64,000 nucleotides of DNA from Trichlorobacter thiogenes (GCF_900167465.1 NZ_FUWR01000001.1:241269-305268); one strand, 5' to 3'; shown: positions 8,512-18,440, counted from the stretch's first letter. Numbers and translations are program-made. The notes: generated from the sequence alone by a model not told the origin.

Positions 8512-8696
8512 CCTGTTCAGTTTCCGTGGCATCAGCTGCGTACTGATATCTGCACTGGCTTATATATCCCCGGTATGTAAGGGGCCTTCGGCAGACAGAA
8601 CCATTGGGAACTGCCGAACTATCCTTCCATCCTCCCTGCAGCAGACCAGACCCGACACCCGGGTAACCCCCTGTTTGTGCGTGTGTTATTGTGAGG
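8512..8696 (+). ncRNA. ssrS: Candidate 6S RNA
   Basis: The 261-bp gap between zapA and fthC has no convincing gene but has a promoter at its left. Established synteny puts 6S RNA, the RNA that binds sigma-70 RNA polymerase, exactly here in many proteobacteria. In the sequence a strong stem TTCGGCAG / CTGCCGAA (8587-8594 with 8611-8618) lies close to the middle of the predicted ~185-nt transcript, as the apical arm of 6S would. I could not trace the closing stem, so both ends are estimates. The identity rests mainly on context. Confidence 0.5.
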
Positions 8697-8701
8697 GCCC
8701 T

Positions 8702-9280
8702 ATGCCTAAAAAGGCCTTACGACGTGACCTGCTTGCGCGGCGTCGCGCCATGGATCAGGCCACTTGGCAGACTGCCAGTGGGTCTGCCCAACAACGTTTA
8801 GCTGACCTGGAGCTGTTTCAGCAGGCAGCCTGTATCGCCCTCTACTCGCCGATTCAGCAGGAGGTTGACACCGAGCTGCTGTTTGCAACGGCACGCGCTG
8901 CAGGAAAACGGGTTTTGTACCCGCTTGTCTGCGATAACAACCTGCAGTTCCGGGAAGTTACCGAAACAGGTCAGCGTACCGCAGGTGCCTTTGGTATCCT
9001 TGAGCCCTGCAGACTGGGTGAGGACCACACCCTTGAAACAGTAGACCTGATCGTGGTCCCGGGTGTTGCCTTTGATCTACAGGGGCATCGGATCGGTTTT
9101 GGCAAGGGCTACTATGACCGCTGCCTGAGCCAGCTTCAAAAACATGGCATCCTTGTTGGTTTGTGTCATGATTTCCAGCTGTTGGAGCAGATCCCGGCAG
9201 AGGGTCATGATATCAGAATGCAGTATATTGTTACGGATAAACGGATTGTCCAGGTAGTGACCGGCAGCCTGCCGGATTAA
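8702..9280 (+). CDS. fthC: 5-formyltetrahydrofolate cyclo-ligase
   Basis: A 192-residue cytoplasmic enzyme that uses ATP to convert 5-formyl-THF to 5,10-methenyl-THF. The basic N-terminus RRDLLARRRAM, the PIQQEVDTELLF segment and the C-terminal nucleotide motif GFGKGYYDR (near 137) are typical. I chose the ATG at 8702, preceded by GAGGG, because the in-frame extension upstream runs through the candidate 6S RNA. It is the ygfA homologue that usually follows ssrS. Confidence 0.92.
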   Translation: MPKKALRRDLLARRRAMDQATWQTASGSAQQRLADLELFQQAACIALYSPIQQEVDTELLFATARAAGKRVLYPLVCDNNLQFREVTETGQRTAGAFGILEPCRLGEDHTLETVDLIVVPGVAFDLQGHRIGFGKGYYDRCLSQLQKHGILVGLCHDFQLLEQIPAEGHDIRMQYIVTDKRIVQVVTGSLPD

Positions 9281-9298
9281 CATAAAGGAGGATGACGT

Positions 9299-10864
9299 AT
9301 GATAACAAGTATCGTTATGGCACTGGTAATCGTTGCGGTCGCAGGTGCGGCATATTTTGCCGGCAACCGTTTTGGACGCAAGAGCACTGAAGGACTTGTG
9401 GCACAGGCTGAAGAGCTTGCTGCCCGGCTGCTTGAGGATGCCCGGCGTGAGGCAGATAATATTGCCAAGGAAGCAGAACTGAAGGCCAAAGATGCGGCCC
9501 TTGAGGCAAAAGAAGCAGCAGAAGGCGAACTGAAGGAAAAAAAGAGAGAAATTCAGGTTCAGGAAAAACGGATACAGCAGAAAGAAGAACATCTGGACAA
9601 AAAAGCGGTGCTGGTTGATCAAAAAGAGATGGATCTGCTCAAAAAAGAACAGACTGTATCAACAAAAGAACAAACCCTGACTGCCAAGGAAGAAGAGTTG
9701 AACAAGGCAGCTGGCGAGCAGCGTGCAAAGCTGGAGCAGATCTCCGGTATGACCTCTGAAGAGGCAAAAAACTCCTTGATCGAGGCGATGGAAAGTGAAG
9801 CCAAGCACGATGCGGCCAAACGGATCAAGCTGATTGAGGATGAAGCCAAAGAAACCGCTGACAAGAAGTCAAAAGAAATCATTGCCGCAGCGATTCAACG
9901 CTATGCTGGCGAATATGTTTCAGAAAAATGTGTTTCCGTGGTGCCGCTGCCCTCCGATGAGATGAAAGGGCGGATCATCGGTCGTGAAGGCCGTAACATC
10001 CGTGCCCTGGAGGCAGCCACCGGGATTGACCTGATTATTGACGATACCCCGGAAGCAGTGATCCTGTCCGGTTTCAACCCGGTACGTCGTGAAGTTGCCC
10101 GTTTATCATTGGAAAAGCTGCTGGCCGATGGCCGGATTCACCCGGGCCGGATCGAAGAAGTGGTTTTAAAATCAGAGGAAGAGGTTGAAAAAGCGATCAA
10201 AGAGGCTGGCGAACAGGCCGCCTTTGACCTGGGTGTCCATGGCATTCACCCCGAAGTGCTCAAGCTGATCGGTCGCCTCAAGTACCGCACCTCCTACACC
10301 CAGAACGTCTACCAGCACTCACTGGAAGTTGCCTTCCTGTGCGGCATCATGGCAGCCGAGCTGGGGATCAACGTCAAGCAGGCCAAGCGGGCCGGTCTGT
10401 TGCATGACCTGGGCAAGGCAGTTGACCATGAGGTGGAGGGCTCCCATGCCGTAATCGGTGCTGACCTGGCCCGTAAGTACGGTGAATCACCAAAGATTGT
10501 CCACGCCATTGCAGCCCACCATGAGGATGAAAAACCATCCACCATCCTGGCGGTACTGGTCCAGGCAGCAGATGCCCTGTCCGGCGCACGTCCCGGCGCA
10601 CGGCGCGAGATGATGGAATCCTATGTCAAGCGGTTGGAAGATCTGGAGCGGATCGCCACCTCGTTTGACGGCGTACAGGGCTCCTTTGCCATCCAGGCCG
10701 GTCGTGAGATCCGGGTTATGGTCTCCAGCGACAAAGTCTCCGACGAGCAGTCGGTTCTGATGGCACGTGAGATTGCCAAAAAGATCGAGAGCGAAATGAC
10801 CTATCCCGGCATGATCAAGGTCAACGTCATCAGAGAAACCCGTGCCACCGAGTACGCCAAGTAA
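9299..10864 (+). CDS. rny: Ribonuclease Y
   Basis: A membrane-bound endoribonuclease that starts mRNA decay, 521 residues as usual. It has one N-terminal membrane helix (about 4-22), a long Lys/Glu/Ala-rich coiled coil to about 200, a KH RNA-binding domain around [15 protein letters not shown] (near 223), and an HD phosphodiesterase domain with HSLEVAF (near 340) and [12 protein letters not shown] (near 367). AAGGAGG precedes the ATG. The next gene follows immediately, as in the common rny-ymdB pair. Confidence 0.96.
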   Translation: MITSIVMALVIVAVAGAAYFAGNRFGRKSTEGLVAQAEELAARLLEDARREADNIAKEAELKAKDAALEAKEAAEGELKEKKREIQVQEKRIQQKEEHLDKKAVLVDQKEMDLLKKEQTVSTKEQTLTAKEEELNKAAGEQRAKLEQISGMTSEEAKNSLIEAMESEAKHDAAKRIKLIEDEAKETADKKSKEIIAAAIQRYAGEYVSEKCVSVVPLPSDEMKGRIIGREGRNIRALEAATGIDLIIDDTPEAVILSGFNPVRREVARLSLEKLLADGRIHPGRIEEVVLKSEEEVEKAIKEAGEQAAFDLGVHGIHPEVLKLIGRLKYRTSYTQNVYQHSLEVAFLCGIMAAELGINVKQAKRAGLLHDLGKAVDHEVEGSHAVIGADLARKYGESPKIVHAIAAHHEDEKPSTILAVLVQAADALSGARPGARREMMESYVKRLEDLERIATSFDGVQGSFAIQAGREIRVMVSSDKVSDEQSVLMAREIAKKIESEMTYPGMIKVNVIRETRATEYAK

Positions 10865-11650
10865 ATGTCAGTCAGAATTCTTTTTATAGGTGATATTGTT
10901 GGCAGCCCAGGCAGGACGGCCATCAGCCGGGAATTACACCGGCTGGTGGACCGTCATGCCATTGATCTGATTATAGCCAATGGCGAGAACGCTGCCGGTG
11001 GTTTCGGCATCACCCCTGACACCGCTGCAGAGCTGTATCGTCACGGGGTCCACCTGCTGACCAGCGGCAACCATATCTGGGACAAGAAGGACAACTCCGG
11101 TTTTCTGGATCGGGAAGAGCGGATCATCCGGCCGCTCAACTACCCCCCTGGCACACCGGGCCGTGGCTCAACAGTGGTAGAAACTCCTGCCGGTATCAAG
11201 GTTGGGGTACTGAATCTGGAAGGTCGGGTTTATATGAAAAACCTGGACTGTCCCTTCCGTTGCGCCGATGCAGAGCTGGAACAGCTACGAAAGAAAACAT
11301 CCATCATCCTGCTGGACTTTCATGCCGAGACCACTTCAGAAAAGGCATCTCTGGGCTGGTATCTGGATGGCCGGGTCTCTGCCGTAGTGGGTACCCACAC
11401 CCATGTCCAGACCGCCGATGAACGGATTCTGCCGGGCGGCACCGCCTACATCACCGATGTGGGAATGACCGGCTCCTTTGATTCGGTCATCGGGGTAGAT
11501 AAAGGGCAGGCGATCCAGCGCTTTCTGACCCAGCAGTCGGTCAAGTTTGATATCCCCAAAAAGGATCTGCGGATCAACGCCGTGGTGATCGGGGTAGACA
11601 CAAAGACCGGCAAGGCCGTCAGTATTGAACGAATTAATGCAGCTTGTTGA
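10865..11650 (+). CDS. YmdB-type metallophosphoesterase
   Basis: A 261-residue member of the TIGR00282/YmdB calcineurin-like family; in Bacillus YmdB is a cyclic-nucleotide phosphodiesterase affecting development. Metal-binding motifs seen are GDIVGSPGR at the N-terminus, NGENAAGG, SGNHIWD, HAETTSEK and GTHTHVQTAD. The ATG follows the rny stop directly, so the two are co-translated. The native substrate in this lineage is not evident. Confidence 0.9.
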   Translation: MSVRILFIGDIVGSPGRTAISRELHRLVDRHAIDLIIANGENAAGGFGITPDTAAELYRHGVHLLTSGNHIWDKKDNSGFLDREERIIRPLNYPPGTPGRGSTVVETPAGIKVGVLNLEGRVYMKNLDCPFRCADAELEQLRKKTSIILLDFHAETTSEKASLGWYLDGRVSAVVGTHTHVQTADERILPGGTAYITDVGMTGSFDSVIGVDKGQAIQRFLTQQSVKFDIPKKDLRINAVVIGVDTKTGKAVSIERINAAC

Positions 11651-11667
11651 ACAGCTAAAACAAGCTT

Positions 11668-11774
11668 TTAACGCAGAGAAAAATGAGAGAGATACGAGGC
11701 GCAGAGATTATATTTTCAGGCAAGATCAGCTAGTTAGTTCTCTGCGTCTTTGCATCTCTGCATCCCTGCGTTAA
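11668..11774. repeat. Palindromic CTCTGCG-family repeat, copy 1
   Basis: About 107 bp bounded by the inverted ends TTAACGCAG / CTGCGTTAA, with further GCAGAG and CTCTGC blocks inside. It fills most of the gap between the ymdB-type gene and tyrS and is followed by TTTTTT, so it may also end transcription. Related copies are at 15323, 18441 and 48366. Confidence 0.75.
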
Positions 11775-11858
11775 GTTTTTTATCCGTGGCAATCCGCTCA
11801 ATCAGCGTCATCCGCGGTCTATTATCATGGCTTTTCATGCCTTTCACGGAGTATTACC

Positions 11859-13064
11859 ATGAGTATCCCCGCTGCCGAACAGATCGCCGTTATCAAGCGC
11901 GGCTGTGTTGAACTGCTGATCCAGAAGGAACTGGAAGACAAACTGGCCACTGGCCGCCCGTTGATCATCAAGGCCGGTTTTGACCCCACTGCGCCTGACC
12001 TGCACCTGGGTCATACGGTACTAATCCAGAAACTGCGTCAGTTTCAGCAGTTAGGCCATGATGTCCACTTCCTGATCGGCGACTTCACCGGTATGATCGG
12101 CGACCCAACCGGCAAGTCCGAGACCCGCAAGGTGCTGACCCGCGAAGATGTTCTGCGCAATGCCGAAACTTACAAAGAGCAGGTCTTCAAGATCCTTGAC
12201 CCGGAAAAGACCAAGGTGGTTTTCAACTCCTCCTGGCTGAACGAACTGGGCTGCGGCGGCATGATCGGCCTGGCCTCCAAGTACACCGTGGCCCGGATGC
12301 TAGAGCGGGACGATTTCCACAAGCGCTACACCACCCAGCAGCCGATTGCGATCCATGAATTTCTGTACCCCCTGATCCAGGGCTATGACTCAGTGGCAAT
12401 GAAGGCGGATCTGGAGCTGGGCGGTACGGACCAGAAGTTCAACCTGCTGATGGGGCGTGAGTTGCAGCGTGAGTGGGGGCAGACACCCCAGTGTGTCTTG
12501 ACCATGCCGCTGCTAGAAGGCCTGGATGGCGTCAACAAGATGTCAAAATCATTGGGCAACTACATTGGCATCAGCGAGGCACCCGATGAGATCTTCGGCA
12601 AGGTCATGTCCATCTCTGATGAACTGATGCTGCGTTACTATGAACTGCTCTCTGACAAGAGCATTGCCGAAATCGAGCAACTGAAGGTTAATCTGGCTGA
12701 TGGTTCCCTACACCCGATGGCAGCCAAAAAGGCGCTTGGCCGGGAGATCGTGACCCGCTTCCACGGGGCTGGTACCGGTGATGCTGCTGAAGAAAACTTT
12801 GTCAAACGGTTTAAGGAAAACGAGATCCCGGATGAGATGCCCCAGGTCAGCTATGGCATGGCAGATTGCCCGCTGCTGCTGGCCAAGGCCTTGACTGAGG
12901 CCGGCCTGACCAAGTCCAATGGCGAAGCCCGCCGCTCCATTGATCAGGGCGGAGTCAAGCTGAATGGTGAGAAGGTCAGCAACACCAATCTGGAGCTGAC
13001 CGCCAGCGGCGAGTACATCGTCCAGATCGGCAAACGCCGCTTTGCCAGGATCGTAATCGGATGA
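11859..13064 (+). CDS. tyrS: Tyrosyl-tRNA synthetase
   Basis: A class I aminoacyl-tRNA synthetase of 401 residues that charges tRNA-Tyr. The HIGH-type motif appears as PDLHLGHT near 46 and the KMSKS loop near 226. The C-terminal 60 residues form an S4 RNA-binding domain ([20 protein letters not shown]). GGAG precedes the ATG by 7 bases. No T-box is visible upstream. The preceding gap is mainly a palindromic repeat. Confidence 0.97.
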   Translation: MSIPAAEQIAVIKRGCVELLIQKELEDKLATGRPLIIKAGFDPTAPDLHLGHTVLIQKLRQFQQLGHDVHFLIGDFTGMIGDPTGKSETRKVLTREDVLRNAETYKEQVFKILDPEKTKVVFNSSWLNELGCGGMIGLASKYTVARMLERDDFHKRYTTQQPIAIHEFLYPLIQGYDSVAMKADLELGGTDQKFNLLMGRELQREWGQTPQCVLTMPLLEGLDGVNKMSKSLGNYIGISEAPDEIFGKVMSISDELMLRYYELLSDKSIAEIEQLKVNLADGSLHPMAAKKALGREIVTRFHGAGTGDAAEENFVKRFKENEIPDEMPQVSYGMADCPLLLAKALTEAGLTKSNGEARRSIDQGGVKLNGEKVSNTNLELTASGEYIVQIGKRRFARIVIG

Positions 13065-13091
13065 CCGTAATGACTTAATAATCAATCTGTG

Positions 13092-13121
13092 CAAAAGGGA
13101 CTGCCTCGGTGGTTCCTTTTG
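13092..13121 (+). terminator. Possible weak terminator after tyrS
   Basis: CAAAAGG (13092-13098) can pair with CCTTTTG (13115-13121) shortly after the tyrS stop. The T tract is poor, so termination is uncertain. Confidence 0.3.
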
Positions 13122-13136
13122 TGTTTGGAGCAGCAG

Positions 13137-14333
13137 ATGGAACAGCGGATAGTAGGACAAGATACGGTCAGGATGCTGGAACTGGGCCACCCCTGGATCA
13201 TTGCAGACAATTTCACCAAGCGTTGGCCCAAGGGTAAAACTGGTGATCTGGTACAGCTGACTGATGAACGGGGCAAACCTATGGCCATTGCCCTGCTGGA
13301 CCCAGCTGACCGGATCGTGGCACGGGTGCTGAGCCATCAAGCGATGCAGTTTGACCGTGGCTGGATCAAAAAGAGGCTGCAGTCCACCATCAGCCTACGG
13401 GAAAGACATGCTGACCTGAGCAACACCACCGCCTACCGTCTGGTGAATGCCGAAGGTGATGGCCTGCCCGGCCTGACCGTGGACCGCTACGGGGAGTATC
13501 TGATGATCCAGCTCTACTGCGAAGGCTGGCGTCCCCACCTGAAACTGGTGACCAGTGTATTGCAAGAGCTGCTGCAACCGCTCGGAATCTATGAAAAAGC
13601 ACGTCCCCATAACACCCGTGAGCTTGAGGCGGTCAGTGACAGCAAGAAGTACGGCAGATTGCTGGCAGGCAGCGCAGCACCGCAACGGCTGGAGGTACAG
13701 GAAAACGGTCTGACCTTTCTGGTCTCACTGGAAGAAGGACTGAACACCGGACTGTTTCTGGACCAACGGGAAAACCGTCGCGGTCTGATGCCCCGCATGG
13801 CTGGCAAACGCTTCCTGAACCTGTTTGCCTACACCGGCGCCTTTTCCGTGGCTGCTGCAGCAAGCGGGGCAACCCAGGTCACCTCGGTGGACGTCTCTCC
13901 CGGTTATACAGACTGGAACCGGGCCAATTTCAGTGCTAACCGCCTTAATCACAAGAAACACCGTTTTCTGGTGGGTGACTGCATGGCCAGACTTGCGGAA
14001 CTGGCAAGCAGCAAGGAACAGTTTGATATCATCATGATGGACCCGCCCTCCTTCTCCACCACGGCTAAGGGGCGCTTTACCACCCGTGGCGGCACCAGTG
14101 ATCTGGTGGCAGCCTGCCTGCCACTACTGGTCGATGGCGGCCTGCTGATCTGTTCTTCCAACCACCAGAAGACTGATCTGGCTGACTACCTGAAAGAGCT
14201 GCGCCGGGGTGCCCTGCAAGCAAAGTCAGAACTACGGGTGATTGAGCAAAAGGGACAACCGGCTGATTTCCCCTACCCGGTTACCCTGCCTGAGGGACGC
14301 TACCTGAAGTATCTGGTCTGCGTGAAGGGATAA
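13137..14333 (+). CDS. Class I SAM-dependent rRNA methyltransferase (RlmI type)
   Basis: A 398-residue methyltransferase of the RlmI/YccW family, which makes 5-methylcytosine in 23S rRNA. The N-terminal PUA-like part contains GHPWIIADNF. The Rossmann domain has the SAM motif FLNLFAYTGAFSVAAA near 228 and the catalytic-loop motif MMDPPSFS near 300. The ATG at 13137 has GGAG 6 bases upstream; an earlier in-frame start at 13089 lies in the terminator-like hairpin. Exact rRNA position is inferred from the family only. Confidence 0.85.
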   Translation: MEQRIVGQDTVRMLELGHPWIIADNFTKRWPKGKTGDLVQLTDERGKPMAIALLDPADRIVARVLSHQAMQFDRGWIKKRLQSTISLRERHADLSNTTAYRLVNAEGDGLPGLTVDRYGEYLMIQLYCEGWRPHLKLVTSVLQELLQPLGIYEKARPHNTRELEAVSDSKKYGRLLAGSAAPQRLEVQENGLTFLVSLEEGLNTGLFLDQRENRRGLMPRMAGKRFLNLFAYTGAFSVAAAASGATQVTSVDVSPGYTDWNRANFSANRLNHKKHRFLVGDCMARLAELASSKEQFDIIMMDPPSFSTTAKGRFTTRGGTSDLVAACLPLLVDGGLLICSSNHQKTDLADYLKELRRGALQAKSELRVIEQKGQPADFPYPVTLPEGRYLKYLVCVKG

Positions 14334-14336
14334 ACG

Positions 14337-16115
14337 TTGACTGAAAAACAGGACACCATACCAAGCCACACCACCCCCGAAGCCTGGCTACGGCAACAGG
14401 CCCGCAGTGTCAAAGGCAGTATGCTGACCGCGATCCTGGCCGCCTTTATCGGTGGTCTGCTGATTATCCTGCAGGCCCGGTTGCTGGCCACTGTCTGCCA
14501 GCGTGCTGTAATTGAGGGGTTTGGCCTGGCTCCGTTGCTGCCGTTGCTGGCATGGCTGGGTCTGATCGCCCTGCTGCGGGGCTTGGCCGCCTATCTGAGC
14601 GAACATGCAGCGATCAAGGCAGCAGCACAGGTCAGACAGCAGGTCCGCACTGCCCTGTACCAGCGGCTGCTACTGCTGCGTCCGACCGGTATGGCTGGCG
14701 AAGTGGGGCCGTTGACCGAGGTGGTGACTGCCGGAGTGGAAGGTCTTGAGGCCTACATTGCCCGTTTCCTGCCCCAGATGGTGCTGGCCGGTCTGTTACC
14801 ACTGGCAGTGCTGCTAGTGGTGCTGCCGTCAGAATGGCGCTCCTCACTGGTGCTGATCTTCTCGGCACCGTTTATCCCGCTCTTGATGGTGCTGATCGGC
14901 AAGGGGACCGAAACCCTCAACCGCCGCCAGTTTGCCCGGCTTTCCCGCATGGCAGCTCATCTGCTGGATCTGGTGCAGGGGTTGCCCGACCTGAAGATAT
15001 TTGGCGCTGCCAAACGGGAGGCAGAGCTGGTTGCGCAGGTTTCGGACCAGTATCGGGTCGGCACCATGGCGGTGTTGCGGGTGGCCTTTCTGTCGGCCTT
15101 TACCCTGGAATTCTTCTCAACCGTGGGCACGGCAGTGGTGGCGGTGATCATCGGTTTCCGTCTGCTGGCTGGAAACCTGTCCCTGCTGGATGGCTTGTTT
15201 GTACTGTTGTTGGCACCGGAATACTACCTACCGCTACGCAACCTGGGGCTGGCCTACCACAGCCGGATGAACGGTATGGCTGCGGCTGAACGGATTATTC
15301 CGTTGCTGCAACAAAAAGATCTTTTGCCACAGAGGTCACAGAGGAACACAGAGGAAGAAATCAATACCGATACTTATTCACCTCTTCATTCCTCTGCGAA
15401 CCTCCTCGTCCTCTGCGGTGAGTCCATTGAGGTTGTTTGCACATCAGTCAGCTTCCGTTACGGGGGTGATCGTGGCGGGGTACAGGATATCTCGCTGACC
15501 ATCCCGGCAGGCAGCATGGTCGCCCTGGTGGGTGCCAGCGGCAGTGGTAAATCCACCCTGGCCCGACTACTGCTGGGGCTGGCCCAGCCGGAATCCGGGC
15601 AGATCACCGTCAATAACATTGACCTTGCACAGCTGGATCAGGCTGCCTGGCGTTCACAACTGGCCTGGGTGCCGCAACAGCCGTTCTTCTTCAGTGCCAC
15701 TATCCGGGAAAACCTGCTGCTGGGCAGGCCCGATGCCGATGATCAGGCGATCCAGCAGGCCCTGGCAGCTGCAAGCCTGACGGGAGTGATCAACGCACTG
15801 CCGGAAGGGCTGGCAACCCGCTTGGGTGATCGCGGGGCTGGACTGTCCGGTGGTGAACTGCGACGTCTGGCCCTGGCACGGGTCTTTCTGCGGGATGCCG
15901 GCCTGGTAGTGCTGGATGAGCCGACAGCCGGGCTGGATGCAGACAACGAACAGCTGGTGCTGGATGCCATGGAGCGGCTAGCTGCTGGACGGACAATGCT
16001 GATCATCAGCCACCGCGAGGCCACCATCAGCCGCTGTCAACAGGTTGTGGTGCTGGCAGCAGGCAGGCTGGAGCAGGTCACCACCTCCCAGGAGTATCTG
16101 GAGGTGACAGCATGA
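14337..16115 (+). CDS. cydD: ABC exporter CydD (thiol exporter / cytochrome bd assembly)
   Basis: One half of the CydDC heterodimer, a membrane ABC transporter that exports cysteine/glutathione and is needed for cytochrome bd maturation. About 330 residues of membrane domain precede a nucleotide-binding domain with Walker A GASGSGKSTL near 398, signature LSGGELRR near 503 and Walker B LVVLDEPTAGLD near 522. The start is TTG at 14337 with AAGGGA upstream. Odd: residues about 329-363, in the linker between the two domains, are encoded by a dispersed palindromic repeat inserted in frame. Its stop overlaps the cydC start by four bases (ATGA). cydA and cydB are not in the window. Confidence 0.92.
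   Translation: MTEKQDTIPSHTTPEAWLRQQARSVKGSMLTAILAAFIGGLLIILQARLLATVCQRAVIEGFGLAPLLPLLAWLGLIALLRGLAAYLSEHAAIKAAAQVRQQVRTALYQRLLLLRPTGMAGEVGPLTEVVTAGVEGLEAYIARFLPQMVLAGLLPLAVLLVVLPSEWRSSLVLIFSAPFIPLLMVLIGKGTETLNRRQFARLSRMAAHLLDLVQGLPDLKIFGAAKREAELVAQVSDQYRVGTMAVLRVAFLSAFTLEFFSTVGTAVVAVIIGFRLLAGNLSLLDGLFVLLLAPEYYLPLRNLGLAYHSRMNGMAAAERIIPLLQQKDLLPQRSQRNTEEEINTDTYSPLHSSANLLVLCGESIEVVCTSVSFRYGGDRGGVQDISLTIPAGSMVALVGASGSGKSTLARLLLGLAQPESGQITVNNIDLAQLDQAAWRSQLAWVPQQPFFFSATIRENLLLGRPDADDQAIQQALAAASLTGVINALPEGLATRLGDRGAGLSGGELRRLALARVFLRDAGLVVLDEPTAGLDADNEQLVLDAMERLAAGRTMLIISHREATISRCQQVVVLAAGRLEQVTTSQEYLEVTA
15323..15424. repeat. CTCTGCG-family palindromic repeat inside cydD, copy 2
   Basis: About 102 bp with left blocks CACAGAGG...CACAGAGG and right end CCTCTGCGGTGA, matching the intergenic copy at 18441-18564. 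Length near 34 codons keeps the cydD frame open and adds a Ser/Thr/Glu/Leu-rich linker with no likeness to CydD relatives. Confidence 0.8.
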
Positions 16116-17752
16116 GAGAACTGCTACGGATGCTGAGGCCTGCCAGACAACACTGGCGCTGGATGGCTGGCGGCATCGGGCTAGGTGTGGCGGTCATCGC
16201 TGCCAATGCCGCCCTGATGGCGATCTCCGGCTGGTTCATCGCCTCCATGGCTGTGGCCGGGGTTACCCAGGCCTCCTTTAACTACTTCTTTGCCTCAGCC
16301 TCCATCCGTGCCCTGGCCATTCTGCGGGCTCTGGGTCGCTATGGCGAGCGGCTGGTGACCCATGAGGCAGCCTTCCATATCCTGGCTTCGTTACGGGTCT
16401 GGCTGTTTAAGCGTCTGATTCCACTGGCACCGGCCGGGCTTGAAAGCTACGCTGGCGGTGATCTGGCCGGTCGGCTGCGGGCCGATGTTGACAGCCTGGA
16501 AAACCTCTACCTGCGGATTATTGCGCCGATTTTCACCGGCGGTTTAACCATCCTTTTGGCTGGGCTGTTTGTGTTTGCCTGGAGCGGTTCAGCAGCCCTG
16601 GTGTTGGTGACACTACTACTGCTGGCCGGACTGCTACTGCCGCTGCTGGCACGTCATCTGGCTGCACAGCCGGGCAAACGCTCAACAGAACTGGCCGGGG
16701 CGCTGCGCACCACGATAACGGAAGGGCTGCAGGGGGCAGAAGAACTGCTGCTGCTGGGGGCAACCGATAAACAGGCCCAGACGGTTGAGACGCTGTCCAG
16801 CGGTCTGGTGCAGCAACAGGTCCGGCTGGGGCAGATCAGCAGCCTAACCCTGGCCGGTGTCACCACCTGTGGTGCTTTGGCCATGGCTGGCCTGGCCCTG
16901 GTCTGTATCCCGCTGGTACAGGGGGGGCAGCTGACAGGCCCGAATCTGGTGATGCTGCTGCTGTTCAGCGCTGCCTCCTTTGAGGCGGTTGGCCCACTGG
17001 CCCATTCACTGCAACTGATCCCTGCCACCAGTGAGGCGATCCGTCGGATTCGGGAGCTGGCTGATGCACAGGTGCCGCTGCTAGAACCGCTGCAGCCCCG
17101 AACACCGGAGTCATGCAGGATTGTGCTGGATCAGGTCAGTTGCAGCTATGGTGGTGGGCAGGCAGTGCTGGAGCAGTTCTCGCTGGCCATCAATCCAGGT
17201 GAACGGGTGGCGGTGGTGGGCCCCAGTGGTAGCGGTAAATCCACCCTGATTGAACTTCTGCTCCGTTTCCGCCCCTATCAAGGCAACATCAGTATTGGTG
17301 GTTGTGAACTGCGTGACATTGCACCGGATCAGCTTGCCGGGCTGGTTGCCGCAGTGCCGCAGCAACCGCACCTGTTTAACAGCACGATCCGGGAAAACAT
17401 CCTGCTGGGACGTGAGATTACGGATGAGCAACTGACTGCTGTCCTGTCTGACAGTGGCCTTGAACAGTGGATCGCCGACCTGCCCCAGAGGCTGGACACC
17501 CCGGTGGGTGAAACCGGCAGCGCCGTGTCCGGTGGCGAGGCGCGGCGGATCGCCCTGGCCCGCGCTCTGGTAACGAATGCGCCGATCCTGCTGCTGGATG
17601 AGCCAACCGAAGGGCTGGATGGCGCTCTTGAGCAGTCTGTGGTACAACATCTGACAGATCGCTTGCAGGGCACCACTGTGCTGGTGGCGACCCATCGACC
17701 GGCCTGTCTGGCACTGGCCCAGCGGGTAGTACGGATCGGCAAAACGATTTAA
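16112..17752 (+). CDS. cydC: ABC exporter CydC
   Basis: The partner of CydD, 546 residues. A membrane domain with several hydrophobic helices (first pair at about 20-60) is followed by a nucleotide-binding domain with Walker A GPSGSGKSTL near 370, signature VSGGEARR near 472 and Walker B ILLLDEPTEGLDG near 491. It overlaps the cydD stop, so expression is coupled. Unlike CydD its inter-domain linker is of ordinary composition, which makes the repeat in CydD stand out. Confidence 0.92.
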   Translation: MRELLRMLRPARQHWRWMAGGIGLGVAVIAANAALMAISGWFIASMAVAGVTQASFNYFFASASIRALAILRALGRYGERLVTHEAAFHILASLRVWLFKRLIPLAPAGLESYAGGDLAGRLRADVDSLENLYLRIIAPIFTGGLTILLAGLFVFAWSGSAALVLVTLLLLAGLLLPLLARHLAAQPGKRSTELAGALRTTITEGLQGAEELLLLGATDKQAQTVETLSSGLVQQQVRLGQISSLTLAGVTTCGALAMAGLALVCIPLVQGGQLTGPNLVMLLLFSAASFEAVGPLAHSLQLIPATSEAIRRIRELADAQVPLLEPLQPRTPESCRIVLDQVSCSYGGGQAVLEQFSLAINPGERVAVVGPSGSGKSTLIELLLRFRPYQGNISIGGCELRDIAPDQLAGLVAAVPQQPHLFNSTIRENILLGREITDEQLTAVLSDSGLEQWIADLPQRLDTPVGETGSAVSGGEARRIALARALVTNAPILLLDEPTEGLDGALEQSVVQHLTDRLQGTTVLVATHRPACLALAQRVVRIGKTI

Positions 17753-17770
17753 CCTGAAGGAGAAGAGACC

Positions 17771-18112
17771 ATGAGCTTTCTGATCAACTGGCTGTTATCC
17801 GGTCTGGCCATTATCATCACCGCCTACCTGTTACCAGGTGTGCATCTGTCCGGTATCAAAGCGGCTCTACTGACGGCAGTGGCTCTGGGGCTGATCAATG
17901 CGGTTATCAAACCGGTCTTGAAACTATTAACCCTGCCGCTGACTATTATGACCCTGGGGTTGTTCAGCTTGGCACTGAATGCCCTGTTGATCATGCTGAC
18001 CGCCAAACTGGTGCCCGGCTTTCAGGTACAAGGCTTTCTCTGGGCCCTGGCCTTCAGTCTGGTATTGGCACTGGTGAACTGGGTCTTGAGTATTTTCAAA
18101 CAAGATGATTGA
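17771..18112 (+). CDS. YvlD / phage-holin-IV family membrane protein
   Basis: A 113-residue protein with four hydrophobic helices spanning nearly the whole length, containing the family patterns [20 protein letters not shown] and [15 protein letters not shown]. Members of this superfamily are widespread bacterial inner-membrane proteins whose role is poorly known; the holin name comes from distant similarity only. AAGGAG precedes the start. Its last eight bases overlap the next gene. Confidence 0.85.
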   Translation: MSFLINWLLSGLAIIITAYLLPGVHLSGIKAALLTAVALGLINAVIKPVLKLLTLPLTIMTLGLFSLALNALLIMLTAKLVPGFQVQGFLWALAFSLVLALVNWVLSIFKQDD

Positions 18113-18425
18113 GATTAACGAAGCAGATATCAGGGTGGAGTTCTACCGTGCCTCCGGGCCAGGCGGGCAACACCGCAACACCACCGATTCAGCCGTGCGG
18201 ATCAGGCACCTGCCGACCGGGATTGTGGTGCATGCAGCCGAGAACCGCTCCCAGCTGCGTAACCGTGAAGTAGCTATGGAGCGGCTACGGCTGGCGCTGG
18301 AAAAGCGTAACCGGGTGGAAAAGAAACGCTTGGCAACCAAAGTACCCAAGGGGCAGAAACTGCAACGGGTTGCGGAAAAGCGGATGGCGGCACAGCGCAG
18401 GAAGATGCGGAAACCGGAAGAGTAA
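18105..18425 (+). CDS. Small GGQ peptide-release-factor-like protein
   Basis: A 106-residue protein consisting of the catalytic domain of class I release factors. It has the SGPGGQH motif near 17-23, NTTDSAVRI after it as in RF2, and a very basic C-terminal tail. There is no codon-recognition domain. By analogy with ArfB/ICT1, such proteins hydrolyse peptidyl-tRNA on stalled ribosomes, the basic tail entering the empty mRNA channel. The body resembles RF2 more than ArfB, so a release-factor-like rescue factor is the best call. Confidence 0.8.
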   Translation: MIEINEADIRVEFYRASGPGGQHRNTTDSAVRIRHLPTGIVVHAAENRSQLRNREVAMERLRLALEKRNRVEKKRLATKVPKGQKLQRVAEKRMAAQRRKMRKPEE

Positions 18426-18440
18426 CAAACAAAACTTATA

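Noticed and set aside
8507-8701. 65-residue N-terminal extension of fthC
   Set aside because: It covers the candidate 6S RNA, lacks family similarity and has no ribosome site, while ATG 8702 does.
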